Shown here: in pieces, positions 55,863 to 64,000 of the stretch
Position numbering within the stretch: the stretch's first letter is position 1
How the letters are laid out: every line of letters starts with the position of its first letter
Assembly (NCBI RefSeq): GCF_900112415.1
Contig: NZ_FOLV01000005.1
Location: 1 to 64,000 of the forward strand
Source: Bacillus sp. 491mf
Lineage (GTDB): Bacteria; Bacillota; Bacilli; Bacillales; Bacillaceae_G
Length of the DNA stretch: 64,000 nucleotides
Reading direction: 5' to 3'
Made by a program: the position numbers and the translations under genes
The notes under the pieces: model-generated
Seen by the model: only the letters and a program-made list of their open reading frames with translations
Told to the model about the DNA's origin: nothing
The model's database searches: none

Positions 55863-56267
55863 ATGAACGGTCGCTCATTTATGTTCGCCCTATTTGTTGT
55901 AATTGTTGGATTGGCAATATTTAGCCTTGTATCATTCACAATTGAAGACCCAATGGGAGTTGTAAGAAAAATTTTGATCATGCTCATTGTTGTTGGTGTC
56001 TTTTATTTACTTTATAAGATGCTTACAAGTTCGAGCAGTTCAGCTAATAACTCACAGTCTTCCTACAAACGTGCTGCGAAACAATCGAACCGAAAATATG
56101 GAAAACAAAATGTAACACCCCTAAGCAATAATATGTTAAAGAAAAGTGCTTCCGATACGAAAGGAAAGAAAGGAAAAACTTCCTTCCTAAAACGAAAGAG
56201 AAAGCAATCCCATTTAACAGTTATTGAAGGGGAAAAAGGTAAAAAGAAAGACCGCGCTTCTTTTTAA
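55863..56267 (+). CDS. yqhP: SA1362-type membrane protein YqhP
   Basis: A 134-residue protein with two N-terminal helices (about 7-27 and 35-56), a serine-rich stretch (SSSSSANNSQSS) and a strongly basic C-terminal half. The ATG at 55863 lies eight bases after AGGAGG. The position after yqhQ and before mntR matches YqhP. Function unknown. Confidence 0.83.
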   Translation: MNGRSFMFALFVVIVGLAIFSLVSFTIEDPMGVVRKILIMLIVVGVFYLLYKMLTSSSSSANNSQSSYKRAAKQSNRKYGKQNVTPLSNNMLKKSASDTKGKKGKTSFLKRKRKQSHLTVIEGEKGKKKDRASF

Positions 56268-56288
56268 GAAGTGTGGTCTTTCTTTTTT
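56242..56288. terminator. Terminator between yqhP and mntR
   Basis: AAAGAAAGACCGCGCTTCT pairs with AGAAGTGTGGTCTTTCTTT (two G-T pairs) around TTTTTA. TTTTTT follows. The yqhP stop codon is in the loop. Confidence 0.85.
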
Positions 56289-56296
56289 ATCGTTTC

Positions 56297-57013
<717 letters not shown>

Positions 57014-57083
57014 CCCAGTAACTTGCAAGGCAAGTTACTGGGTGCTATAATTCAAACAACAACTACCTTGCAAGGCAAGTTAC
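57014..57083 (+). promoter_or_regulatory. padR promoter with two palindromic operators
   Basis: CCCAGTAACTTGC-AAG-GCAAGTTACTGGG (57014-57042) is a perfect 13-bp inverted repeat. A second copy, CTACCTTGC-AAG-GCAAGTTAC, lies at 57063-57083. A -35 TTGCAA (57023-57028) sits inside the first, and TATAAT (57046-57051) lies 17 bases on, between the two. Binding at both would block the promoter, so autorepression by PadR is likely. Confidence 0.75.
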
Positions 57084-57100
57084 CAGGAGGTGGTAAAGTA

Positions 57101-57418
57101 ATGCACAGTCAAATGCTAAAAGGTGTGCTTGAAGGATGTATTTTATATATCATTTCGCAAGAAGAAGTGTATGGGTACGAACTCAGTACGAAATTACATC
57201 AACACGGCTTTACATTCGTAAGTGAAGGGAGTATCTATCCTCTTTTGTTACGTATGCAAAAAGAAAAACTCATTGAAGGCACATTGAAAGCCTCCAGCCT
57301 TGGACCAAAGCGCAAATATTATCACGTCACAAAAAAAGGCTTTGAACAACTGGAGGAATTTAAAAAAAGCTGGGATATGGTATCAAGCACGGTAAATGGT
57401 TTGTTAAAGGGAGAGTGA
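57101..57418 (+). CDS. PadR family transcriptional regulator
   Basis: A 105-residue small PadR-type winged-helix regulator, with the family pattern LKGVLEGCILYIISQEEVYGYE, SEGSIYPLLLRMQKEKLIEG and GPKRKYYHVTKKGFEQLEEF. AGGAGG lies ten bases before the ATG. It is first in a two-gene unit, and its stop overlaps the start of the DUF1129-like gene (GTGA), a common PadR partner. Two palindromes cover its promoter. Confidence 0.88.
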   Translation: MHSQMLKGVLEGCILYIISQEEVYGYELSTKLHQHGFTFVSEGSIYPLLLRMQKEKLIEGTLKASSLGPKRKYYHVTKKGFEQLEEFKKSWDMVSSTVNGLLKGE

Positions 57419-58095
57419 AATGGATGAAGGCGAAAGACATGGTTGAACTCAATAATAAAAAGCGTGAGTTATTAACAGTGGAAAATGAAGCAGCTTATGG
57501 GGATATGCTTGTATACCTTCGATTAGCTGACGTTCCAGAGCAGCAAGTAGAAGAGCTATTACTAGAAATTTTAGATCATCTTCTTGAGGCGCAAGAAGAT
57601 GGGAAAAATGCTTACGATGTTTTTGGGAGTAATCTACAAAATTATTGTGACGAATTAGTTAGCGCATTACCTCGCCAAACAATGTTAGAGAAATTTTCTT
57701 TTACTGGTTTCATGATTAGTTTATTGCTTGCAATCCAGTTTGGAATAGATACTATAGGTGCATTAGGATTTTCTTTTGCTAAAAAACAAAACCATCCTTC
57801 TGGTGTACCGTTTAGTATTCCAGGAACTTTATTATCAATCATTATGATTACTGCTGGCATTTTTGTTATTTTATATTTGTTAAAACGAGATTCATTTAAT
57901 CAAACAATGAATTGGAAACAAAGAATTACATTTGGCTTAGCTTTTTCGATTCCATTTTGTTCATCTGTTTTTTTTAGTATTTATTTTAAAAAACAAAGTT
58001 ATCTATCCTATAACTTACCGATTTGGCTAGGTGCACTATTAACCCTTTTCTTTTACGTTTCATATAAATTCTTGTATAAAACTTCAAAATTTTAA
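57415..58095 (+). CDS. DUF1129-like membrane protein, PadR partner
   Basis: A 226-residue protein. The N-terminal part (about 1-85) is a soluble helical domain (VPEQQVEELLLEILDHLLEAQEDG, YDVFG); four hydrophobic helices follow (about 98-118, 138-158, 171-190, 202-222). This layout matches DUF1129/DUF1048-type partners of PadR regulators. The GTG at 57415 overlaps the padR stop; an ATG at 57424 is also possible. It may be a membrane sensor or stress protein. Role inferred from context only. Confidence 0.75.
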   Translation: MKWMKAKDMVELNNKKRELLTVENEAAYGDMLVYLRLADVPEQQVEELLLEILDHLLEAQEDGKNAYDVFGSNLQNYCDELVSALPRQTMLEKFSFTGFMISLLLAIQFGIDTIGALGFSFAKKQNHPSGVPFSIPGTLLSIIMITAGIFVILYLLKRDSFNQTMNWKQRITFGLAFSIPFCSSVFFSIYFKKQSYLSYNLPIWLGALLTLFFYVSYKFLYKTSKF

Positions 58096-58119
58096 CAGCT
58101 CTTTTTAGGGCTGTTTTTC
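58094..58119 (+). terminator. Terminator of the padR operon
   Basis: ACAGCTC pairs with GGGCTGT (one wobble) around TTTTTA, followed by TTTTCT; it starts at the stop codon of the preceding gene. Confidence 0.8.
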
Positions 58120-58294
58120 TCCTGTCTAATTTTACAAATTAAAAAATTTCATAAACAAAAAAAGAAAAATGCAAAATAATTAAAGTAAATTGTTGACGTG
58201 ATGCTTTTATTATCGGTATCATATTTCTTCGTGAGCAATTATTTTTCGTTATATGGATTTTTATTGTTACTAAATTTTTGAGAGGGGAAATTTG
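58120..58294. other. AT-rich leader of the 282-aa gene
   Basis: About 175 bp with A runs near 58138-58175 and a TTGACG (58193-58198) that could be a -35 element. No frame and no repeat copy are seen. Confidence 0.35.
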
Positions 58295-59143
58295 ATGTCA
58301 CTGAAGAAGAAAACGCAAGTACGCACCGGCAAAATGGTACGTGAACTAATGTTAGCCGACGAGGATGTAAATGCTTCGCTAATTATGGTATATAGTGAAA
58401 ACGGTGTAAACGCAGAAATTAAAATCGAGGGCTTAACACCGAAATGTAACGAAGAATTATTTTTGAGCGGAAATGTAGATTGGAACAAGAGTGTTATTTA
58501 TAAAATTGTCGATTTTACTGGCAATGCTGAAGTTGGGAAAGTGACATTAAGCGCCATGAACAAAAACAATGTTTCCCTGCAAATCGAACGCGTGATGTGG
58601 AGCAAAGGAACAAAAGAAGAAACGGTAGAATTGGATGAAAATCCGCTATCCGTTGTCGAAACGTCAGCGCCGAAGAAAGAAACAGTAGTTGAAACTTCAA
58701 AAGAAACGACACCTGTAACAAAACCAGTTGTAAATGTTGCGCCTGCAGAGGCACCAATTCCAAAGCCAGTGCGTCCAGAACCTGTAGTGAAAGTAACACC
58801 AAAACCTGTACAAAAAGAAGTAGTTGCACCAACTGCAGCACAAAAAGTAGTAACGGTGTCAACTCCAGTAGAGCCAACACCTTCAGCTAAACAATCTGTG
58901 ACAAATCAACCAAATTCTGAATTACAAGAAAAATATGTTCGTCTTGTAAAACAAGCTGTAGATGTATGTCAAGATTACGAACTTGGCATGGATGTTGACG
59001 ATTCTATCGAGAACTTAAAAAATGAGCTACACAAACAAGGAATATCGGTAGCATTCGATGCAGAAATTATGGACGCTGTAAACCGTTTGCGTTTACTGAA
59101 ACAAAAAGGCATTAACGTGGAAAAAGTATTAAACTTATTATAA
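58295..59143 (+). CDS. Unrecognised three-part protein, 282 aa
   Basis: AGAGGGG precedes the ATG. Three regions are visible: a beta-rich N-terminal domain (about 1-115; KIEGLTPKCNEELFLSG, VGKVTLSAMNKNNVSLQI); a proline/valine/threonine/lysine-rich linker (about 120-210; PKPVRPEPVVKVTPKPV); and a helical C-terminal part (about 212-282; SELQEKYVRLVKQAVDVC). No signal peptide or membrane helix. The linker resembles those joining independent modules. It is monocistronic between padR and lipM, closed by a shared terminator. I do not recognise the family. Confidence 0.75.
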   Translation: MSLKKKTQVRTGKMVRELMLADEDVNASLIMVYSENGVNAEIKIEGLTPKCNEELFLSGNVDWNKSVIYKIVDFTGNAEVGKVTLSAMNKNNVSLQIERVMWSKGTKEETVELDENPLSVVETSAPKKETVVETSKETTPVTKPVVNVAPAEAPIPKPVRPEPVVKVTPKPVQKEVVAPTAAQKVVTVSTPVEPTPSAKQSVTNQPNSELQEKYVRLVKQAVDVCQDYELGMDVDDSIENLKNELHKQGISVAFDAEIMDAVNRLRLLKQKGINVEKVLNLL

Positions 59144-59190
59144 ATAATATAGCGCTGCTTTCCTTGCTAGAGAGCTCGCATTCATAGAAA

Positions 59191-59224
59191 AATAAGGAGA
59201 TGGGTATCCATCTCCTTATTTTTT
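59191..59224. terminator. Bidirectional terminator between the 282-aa gene and lipM
   Basis: AATAAGGAGATGG pairs perfectly with CCATCTCCTTATT around GTAT, followed by TTTT. The lipM stop codon is in the right arm. Confidence 0.9.
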
Positions 59225-60052
59225 GTAATTCCATTCATCACTTTCATATTTTTCTTTCGCTAATGTTTGCACTTCATGAAGTTGTTCTTCTGTTAACTCA
59301 TACGGTACTAGTTCCACATTTAACCCTTTTTCAAATCCAATATGGAATGCATCGATCAGTTGTTGAATCGTAAAAGTACGATCTGTTAAATCATTAATTG
59401 CAATTGCTTTTGAGGAGAACATTTTTTTCATGCGTTCTTTCACACGTTCATTTGGAAACAAGAACAGATCATACAGCATGTCTAAGTCGATTTCTAACGG
59501 AATGGAACCGTGCTGTAAAATAACACCTTTTTGTCTAGTTTGTGCACTCCCAGCAATTTTGCGCCCTTCTACAACAATTTCATACCATGACGGAGCATCA
59601 AAACAAACTGCTGAACGTGGATTTTTTAAATTGTCGCGCTCCTCAGCTGTTTTTGGTACTGCGAAATAAGCTTCTAAACCTAATGCTTGGAATCCATCTA
59701 ACAATCCCTGTGAAATAACGCGATATGCCTCTGTCACTGTTTTTGGCATGTTTGGATGCTCTTCAGACACAATGACACTATACGTTAATTCATTATCATG
59801 AAGAACGCCGCGCCCGCCCGTTTGACGACGTACAAAGCCAAAACCATTTCTATTTACTGCATCCATATCAATTTCTTTTGAAACACGTTGAAAATAACCG
59901 ACTGTTAACGTCGGAACTTCCCACTCATAAAAACGAATTGTTGGCGGTATTTTCTTTTCACTTTGCCAATTTAACAAACATTCATCTAACGCCATATTAA
60001 ACGCTGGAGAGCATTTACCAGAATTTATATAACACCATTTTTCCTTTTCCAT
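59216..60052 (-). CDS. lipM: Octanoyltransferase LipM
   Basis: A 278-residue biotin/lipoate ligase-fold enzyme that moves octanoyl from acyl carrier protein to GcvH, starting lipoate synthesis. Motifs: [19 protein letters not shown], the catalytic cysteine in [15 protein letters not shown], and [20 protein letters not shown] choose the ATG at 60052, preceded by GAGGTG; the frame extends upstream to 60160 without support. Lipoate is needed by the BkdB subunit encoded in the same window. Confidence 0.93.
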   Translation of the reverse strand: MEKEKWCYINSGKCSPAFNMALDECLLNWQSEKKIPPTIRFYEWEVPTLTVGYFQRVSKEIDMDAVNRNGFGFVRRQTGGRGVLHDNELTYSVIVSEEHPNMPKTVTEAYRVISQGLLDGFQALGLEAYFAVPKTAEERDNLKNPRSAVCFDAPSWYEIVVEGRKIAGSAQTRQKGVILQHGSIPLEIDLDMLYDLFLFPNERVKERMKKMFSSKAIAINDLTDRTFTIQQLIDAFHIGFEKGLNVELVPYELTEEQLHEVQTLAKEKYESDEWNYKK

Positions 60053-60219
60053 CCCACACCTCATATAACTAATTTTTCTCACATTCTCTAGTCTATCAAA
60101 TTCGACAAAATTTGTGAAAGAATACGAAATTTCTTCTAATATAAAATGAACTTGTTGCATAAATACATGTGGGCATTATAATATGAAAAGTAGGATAAGA
60201 AAAAGGGAGCGATATAATC

Positions 60220-60609
60220 GTGTCAACAAACGTTATTATTTTACTAGCCATAGCTGCAGGAATCATCGGCTATTCTGTATGGATGTATTTCTATCAAAAA
60301 AAATTAATTAAAACACTTTCAGAAGAAGAATTTCGTGCTGGTTACCGTAAGGCGCAGCTGATTGATATTCGTGAAACGGACGAATATAATGCTGGTCACA
60401 TTTTAGGAGCGCGTAATATTCCGATTTCACAAATACGTCTTCGTTACAAAGAACTTCGTACTGATCAACCGATTTATATGTATTGCCAAAACGGTTTCCG
60501 AACAGGCCGTGCAGCACAATTCTTAAAGAAACACGGCTATAAAGAATTTTATCAATTACAAGGTGGCTTTAAAACTTGGTCTGGTAAAGTGAAAAAGAAA
60601 AACTCATAA
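60220..60609 (+). CDS. yqhL: Membrane-anchored rhodanese YqhL
   Basis: A 129-residue protein with one N-terminal helix (VIILLAIAAGIIGYSVWMYF) and a rhodanese domain with RETDEYNAGHILGARNIPIS and the active cysteine in MYCQNGFRTGRAA. It may carry sulfur at the membrane face. GTG start with AAAAGGGAG upstream. Divergent from lipM, as in the yqhL-yqhM pair of B. subtilis. Confidence 0.9.
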   Translation: MSTNVIILLAIAAGIIGYSVWMYFYQKKLIKTLSEEEFRAGYRKAQLIDIRETDEYNAGHILGARNIPISQIRLRYKELRTDQPIYMYCQNGFRTGRAAQFLKKHGYKEFYQLQGGFKTWSGKVKKKNS

Positions 60610-60611
60610 TA

Positions 60612-60644
60612 AATAGCTAGCTTGTGCAAGACAAGCTAGCTATT
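60612..60644. terminator. Bidirectional terminator between yqhL and the lipoprotein gene
   Basis: AATAGCTAGCTTG pairs perfectly with CAAGCTAGCTATT around a seven-base loop. The stop of the lipoprotein gene lies in the right arm. T tracts are short, so strength is moderate. Confidence 0.75.
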
Positions 60645-61200
60645 GCATTTTACTTGCAATATATACTAAATTTTGTTTAACATCTTCACTATCTTGATCA
60701 CGAACATTTCGGTAAAGCAACTGATACTCTACATTCTTTTCTTTCCATGTGAGAGTCGCCATATCTTCTCCGTCTATTTCTTCGTTATTATTTTTAAAAT
60801 AGGCTGTTATACCATTTGCAAGTTTTACTTTCTCTTGAAAACGATTTTGTTCTACGATAAAAGGAAAATTATACGAAAAGTTCGCAACTGTTAATTCAAT
60901 ATAATCCCGCATGCCTTTTTCTTGCCGTTCATATTTAATATCAAGAGCAATCCGCTTATCTCCCATTTTTCGAACTACTGCTTTTGGATTATCTGTTGAT
61001 TCATATGGTAAAAATGATGGTGTGTAAAAAGAAAAAGGAAGAACGTTTTTTACAGACTGTACCGGCATTGGATCAGACATCATATCCTCACTTGCCTCTA
61101 AATCTGCTGCAAACTTTTTTTCTTCAACCATTGTTTGCTGAAAAGAACATGCACTTAACACCATACTCGAAAATACGAAACATATCATCCGTTTTTTCAA
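60640..61200 (-). CDS. Putative lipoprotein, 186 aa
   Basis: The TTG at 61200 follows AGGAAAGGGCGG and opens a lipoprotein signal (KKRMICFVFSSMVLSAC) with lipobox LSAC. The mature part has LPFSFYTPSFLPYESTDNPK and a beta-rich C-terminal half (ELTVANFSYNFPFIV, KLANGITAYFKNNNEEIDGE) that recalls DUF4367-type anti-sigma-like domains, though the match is weak. It is exported and lipid-anchored. Function unknown. Confidence 0.75.
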   Translation of the reverse strand: MKKRMICFVFSSMVLSACSFQQTMVEEKKFAADLEASEDMMSDPMPVQSVKNVLPFSFYTPSFLPYESTDNPKAVVRKMGDKRIALDIKYERQEKGMRDYIELTVANFSYNFPFIVEQNRFQEKVKLANGITAYFKNNNEEIDGEDMATLTWKEKNVEYQLLYRNVRDQDSEDVKQNLVYIASKMQ

Positions 61201-61393
61201 CTTGTATCCGCCCTTTCCTAACATTCTCTTTTCAGGCTTTCGTATGTTATGTTCATATTCTCTTTTTCTTACTGTTCTACCTTTGAAAACTTTCCCCTTT
61301 TATCTCACACAATTTGACAAACACGCTTTTGCTATTCTCACGCCGAATTGAATCGTTACGCGAATAACAAAAGCGATATTAACAAGATAGAAT

Positions 61394-61453
61394 ATGAAAC
61401 GCTTTTCATGTCAAGAGTTTCACAAGATTTCTTTGATCCTTTTCTTGTATAAT
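61394..61453 (+). promoter_or_regulatory. Promoter and candidate operator of the LacI-type gene
   Basis: ATGAAA-CGCT-TTTCAT (61394-61409) is a palindrome of the LacI/GalR operator type with a central CG. TATAAT at 61448-61453 gives a clear -10; no good -35 stands at 17 bases. The palindrome lies upstream of the -10, consistent with autoregulation or a CcpA site. Confidence 0.5.
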
Positions 61454-61472
61454 AGAAATAGAGGTGAAACAT

Positions 61473-62450
61473 ATGGTAAATATAAAACAAATCGCGAAAA
61501 CGGCTGGAGTCTCTGTTACCACTGTTTCACGCGTCTTAAATGAGCATCCATATGTCAGTGAAGAAAAGCGAAAACGCGTCTTAGAAACTGTTAAAGAATT
61601 GAATTACGCCAAAAATGTAAATGCTGTTCATCTTCTAAAAGGAAAAACACATACAATTGGCGTTGTGCTTCCTTTTATTAATCTGCCGTACTTTAGTACA
61701 ATTATTGAAGGGATTGGAACGAAAGCACTTGAAGCCGGATACCGTATTACTCTCTGTCAAACAAACTACGATAGCATTGAAGAAATGCGTGTTCTTGAAA
61801 TGATGAAAATGAAACAATTTGATGGCATGATTATTTGTTCCCGGTCAAGCTCATGGGAAGTCATTGAACCTTTCGCAAAATTTGCGCCTATCATTTCGTG
61901 TGAAAAACTGCTGCATCCGCTTATATCTTCTGTCTATGTTAATCATTACGACGGATTTCGGATTGGAACAGAATATTTATTACAAAACGGACATGAGCGC
62001 ATTGGATTTTGTCTAGCACGCAAAAATAGCGTGAGCACACAGCAGCGTGAGCAAGCGTTCTTTGATACTCTACACGCATATGGTAAACGTTCACAAACAG
62101 ACTGGCAGTTTTATCAATGCTACACGATTCAAGACGGTGCAAATGTCATCCAAAGCATACTAACGATGAAAAATCGCCCTACTGCTCTTTTTGCTGCAAG
62201 CGATCAAGTTGCTTCTGGATTATTAACTGAAGCAAAAAAACAAGGACTGCGAGTACCAGAGGATTTAGCAATCTTAGGATTTGATAACCATCCTATTTCT
62301 GAAGCGTTAGAGATCACAACAATTGAAAATCCTGGCTTAGCAATGGGAAGCCATGCTTTTTCCTTATTTTATGAACAAGTACAACAGGAACAAATTATAG
62401 GGACTTCTGAAGAGTTACCATTTCGTCTCATTGAACGAGGAACAGTATAA
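61473..62450 (+). CDS. LacI family transcriptional regulator
   Basis: A 325-residue regulator. The N-terminal helix-turn-helix and hinge (IKQIAKTAGVSVTTVSRVLN, YVSEEKRKRVLETVKELNY) precede a periplasmic-binding-type sensor domain (TIGVVLPFINLPYFSTIIEG to AILGFDNHPISEALEITTIE). The ATG at 73 within this line (61473) follows GAGGTGAAACAT. No sugar transport or catabolic genes adjoin it, so its target is elsewhere or only itself. Its stop codon TAA is the first three bases of a family 2 repeat. Confidence 0.9.
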   Translation: MVNIKQIAKTAGVSVTTVSRVLNEHPYVSEEKRKRVLETVKELNYAKNVNAVHLLKGKTHTIGVVLPFINLPYFSTIIEGIGTKALEAGYRITLCQTNYDSIEEMRVLEMMKMKQFDGMIICSRSSSWEVIEPFAKFAPIISCEKLLHPLISSVYVNHYDGFRIGTEYLLQNGHERIGFCLARKNSVSTQQREQAFFDTLHAYGKRSQTDWQFYQCYTIQDGANVIQSILTMKNRPTALFAASDQVASGLLTEAKKQGLRVPEDLAILGFDNHPISEALEITTIENPGLAMGSHAFSLFYEQVQQEQIIGTSEELPFRLIERGTV

Positions 62451-62608
62451 AGTGAAACTTTAATCAGGGGGATAGAGCTTCTGACGTAGAGGTGTTTTTT
62501 ACCTCGCAGGAAGAAGCGAAGCCACCGAACATTCTAGCCACTGGAACTGGACAATGCTTTTGCTGCATTTTGAGGCAGGAGTATTACTGCCCACGAATAG
62601 CGGGATAA
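62448..62608 (+). repeat. Dispersed repeat family 2, divergent copy
   Basis: Begins TAAAGTGAAACTTTAATCAG plus GGGG at the LacI gene stop and ends TACTGCCCACGAATAGCGGG then ATAAAA. The GGGCAGT arm on the left is not recognisable and the middle differs from other copies. Confidence 0.65.
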
Positions 62609-62655
62609 AAGTTCCTATTACTGGAGCTTTTATCACTTTTGTATGTTTATCCTTC

Positions 62656-62707
62656 TTGACAACACCCGTGTATTATTCTATATTTTAACTAACGAACGGT
62701 AGGTAGG
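62656..62707 (+). promoter_or_regulatory. tetR promoter and operator
   Basis: TTGACA (62656-62661) and TATATT (62679-62684) are 17 bases apart. CTAACGAACGGTAGGTAGG (62689-62707) follows at the expected start site. Nearly the same motif, CTAACGACTGGTAGGAAGG, precedes the SMR genes at 63331-63349. CTAnC...GnTAG symmetry suggests a TetR operator. Confidence 0.7.
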
Positions 62708-62715
62708 GGATGAAC

Positions 62716-63291
62716 ATGACAGCAAACCGTATTAAATCTGTAGCACTTTCACACTTTGCACGCTATGGCTATGAAGGAACTTCACTAGCAAATATTGCCG
62801 GGGAGGTTGGCATTAAGAAGCCGTCAATATATGCACACTTTAAAGGAAAAGAAGAGCTTTATTTTATTTGCTTAGAAGAATCTTTACAAAAGGATCTTGA
62901 ATTCTTTAAACAGTATGTGAAGAATTCAGAAGAAACTCCCTTTGGAGACTTTTTATTTCATCTTCTTAAAGATTATAGCCATCGTTTTCAAGAAAGTATT
63001 GAGGCAATGTTTTGGTTACGCACTTCGTATTTTCCACCATTTTCCTTTCGCGAGCAAATTGTCGAAAAAGCAAATGCACACATTGAAAGCATCGGACAGC
63101 TTTTAGTACCTATATTTGAACAGGCACAAGAAAAGAATGAACTTTGTAGCATTGAAGTAACAGAAGCTGTTGCAGCTTATTTATGTTTAATGGACGGATT
63201 AATGGTTGAATTTTTATTTGCTGGAATACAACCATTTGAAAATCGATTACACGCATCTTGGAAAGTATTTTGGCGCGGATTGTCAAGCTGA
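62716..63291 (+). CDS. TetR family transcriptional regulator
   Basis: A 191-residue repressor-type protein. The N-terminal helix-turn-helix is TSLANIAGEVGIKKPSIYAHF (about 25-45); the rest is a helical ligand domain. I prefer the ATG at 62716, six bases after GGGG, over 62710, which touches the ribosome site. It precedes two SMR genes with a shared operator-like motif, an arrangement like yvdT-yvdS-yvdR of B. subtilis. It probably represses the SMR pair and itself. Confidence 0.88.
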   Translation: MTANRIKSVALSHFARYGYEGTSLANIAGEVGIKKPSIYAHFKGKEELYFICLEESLQKDLEFFKQYVKNSEETPFGDFLFHLLKDYSHRFQESIEAMFWLRTSYFPPFSFREQIVEKANAHIESIGQLLVPIFEQAQEKNELCSIEVTEAVAAYLCLMDGLMVEFLFAGIQPFENRLHASWKVFWRGLSS

Positions 63292-63330
63292 CGGATTGCA
63301 CACGCAATACGTCATTTTCTCGCCCTAAAC

Positions 63331-63349
63331 CTAACGACTGGTAGGAAGG
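63331..63349 (+). promoter_or_regulatory. Second TetR operator candidate, before the SMR pair
   Basis: CTAACGACTGGTAGGAAGG overlaps the ribosome site of the first SMR gene and matches the motif at 62689 in 16 of 19 positions. It could act as an operator, or the shared AGG-rich end could be partly a ribosome site. Confidence 0.5.
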
Positions 63350-63356
63350 AGAATGA

Positions 63357-63692
63357 ATGATGGAATGGATTTATGTTGTTATCGCAGGAATCATTGAAAT
63401 TGTATGGGTAATTGGCTTAAAACATGCGACAACACCACTAGAATGGATTGGGGTTGTACTTGCAATTGCAATAAGCTTTTTTCTTTTATTTAAAGCTTAT
63501 GCGAAGCTGCCTGTTGGAACTGTATATGCTGTGTTCACAGGAATTGGAGCTGGAGGTATTGTCCTAACAGAAATTTTTGTATTTGGTGAACCTTTTTCAA
63601 TAACAAAAATCTTATTTATCGGATTAATTTTCGTAGGTGTTATCGGCTTAAAACGAGTAACAGGTGAACAAGAACAGAAGGAGGCTGCATAA
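63357..63692 (+). CDS. Small multidrug resistance transporter, first of a pair
   Basis: A 111-residue four-helix SMR protein. Glutamate 15 in AGIIEIVWVIGLKHA is the conserved proton and substrate site; AYAKLPVGTVYAVFTGIGAGG and LFIGLIFVGVIGLKRV are family blocks. GAAGGAGA precedes two ATG codons (63357 and 63360); either may be used. It ends 1 bp before the next SMR gene, so the two probably form a hetero-oligomer. The substrate is not visible; related pairs export cationic drugs or guanidinium. Confidence 0.9.
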   Translation: MMEWIYVVIAGIIEIVWVIGLKHATTPLEWIGVVLAIAISFFLLFKAYAKLPVGTVYAVFTGIGAGGIVLTEIFVFGEPFSITKILFIGLIFVGVIGLKRVTGEQEQKEAA

Positions 63693-63693
63693 A

Positions 63694-64000
63694 ATGGCAT
63701 GGGTATATTTGATTATTGCTGGTATTTGTGAAGTCACTGGTGTTATCTTTATGAAGATAGCCAATGAAAAAAAAGGCTGGATGCCAAAACTTATGTTAAT
63801 CGGCAACTTCGGTGTAAGTTTCTTCTTCTTATCTCTCGCTATGGATACACTGCCCATGGGAACAGCTTACGCAATTTGGACTGGAATCGGAACTGCTGGA
63901 AGTGCACTACTTGGTATTCTCCTCTTCCGTGAATCCGCTGATTGGCGTCGCCTTGCCTTTTTAAGCTGTATCTTATGCGGGGCAGTTGGTTTAAAATTAA
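63694..64000 (+). CDS. Small multidrug resistance transporter, second of a pair (partial)
   Basis: The frame reads MAWVYLIIAGICEVTGVIFM and continues to the window edge, about 102 codons. The conserved glutamate is in AGICEVTG, and AMDTLPMGTAYAIWTGIGTA and LGILLFRESADWRRLAFL are family blocks. AGGAGG in the 3' end of the previous gene is its ribosome site. The stop is outside the window. Forms a pair with the upstream SMR gene. Confidence 0.88.
   Translation, partial: MAWVYLIIAGICEVTGVIFMKIANEKKGWMPKLMLIGNFGVSFFFLSLAMDTLPMGTAYAIWTGIGTAGSALLGILLFRESADWRRLAFLSCILCGAVGLKL

Noticed and set aside
63110-63857. Minus frames opposite the TetR and SMR genes
   Set aside because: Shadows of clearly supported membrane and regulator genes.

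Overview
The window looks like a core-chromosome segment of a Bacillus cereus group bacterium. Supporting signs are low-GC DNA, strong AGGAGG-type ribosome binding sites, many intrinsic terminators, the endospore genes spo0A, spoIVB and spoIIIAA-AH, and a gene order parallel to the yqh-yqi-yqj region of Bacillus subtilis. Several proteins (DinB, Dxs, RNase Z) seem to differ from what I remember of typical B. cereus or B. anthracis versions, so a divergent member such as B. cytotoxicus is possible. That species guess is inference from memory.

Layout. Positions 1-157 are the right end of an IS200/IS605-type TnpB transposon, including the 3' part of its guide (omega) RNA, inserted about 40 bp before proC. 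Positions 198-9,980 hold proC, the serine dehydratase genes sdaAB-sdaAA, RNase Z, DNA polymerase IV, a metallo-beta-lactamase-fold protein, an M20 peptidase, several small proteins and the tiny Prli42 gene. Positions 10,069-16,880 hold yqjB, yqjA, the artPQM amino-acid ABC transporter, bacilliredoxin BrxB, YjdF, a Nudix hydrolase and a DUF421 membrane protein. Positions 17,791-28,180 are the complete branched-chain keto-acid catabolic operon (ptb-bcd-buk-lpdV-bkdAA-bkdAB-bkdB) with a textbook sigma-54 promoter and its activator BkdR. Positions 28,319-41,916 hold YqzF, a glycerophosphodiester phosphodiesterase, YycC, Spo0A, SpoIVB, RecN, ArgR, a TlyA-type methyltransferase, Dxs, IspA, XseB, XseA and FolD. 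Positions 42,096-53,892 hold nusB, yqhY, accC-accB, the eight-gene spoIIIA operon, yqhV, efp, yqhT and aroQ. Positions 54,133-64,000 hold yqhR, yqhQ, yqhP, mntR, a PadR operon, an unknown 282-residue protein, lipM, yqhL, a lipoprotein, an orphan LacI-type regulator and a TetR gene followed by a pair of small multidrug resistance (SMR) genes, the last cut by the window end.

Two dispersed intergenic repeat families lie over this conserved backbone. Family 1 is about 140-215 bp and MITE-like, with seven copies near 5.1, 7.8, 9.4, 11.7, 34.7, 45.3 and 54.0 kb. Family 2 begins TAAAGTGAAAC and carries a nine-pair ACGGGCAGT/ACTGCCCGT stem when complete. It is seen near 15.4, 28.6, 29.8, 42.0 and 62.5 kb, and in two places its first bases form the stop codon of the preceding gene.

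Points most worth checking are the omega RNA whose guide would come from the proC leader, a spoIIIAD gene with no canonical start codon, a YqjB frame that reads through its own terminator, a doubled palindromic operator around the padR promoter, a shared operator motif before tetR and the SMR pair, and a promoter-plus-terminator unit at 2,762-3,079 that contains no protein gene. I see no CRISPR array, rRNA, tRNA or prophage. No wholly novel multi-gene system is evident; most genes belong to known families.
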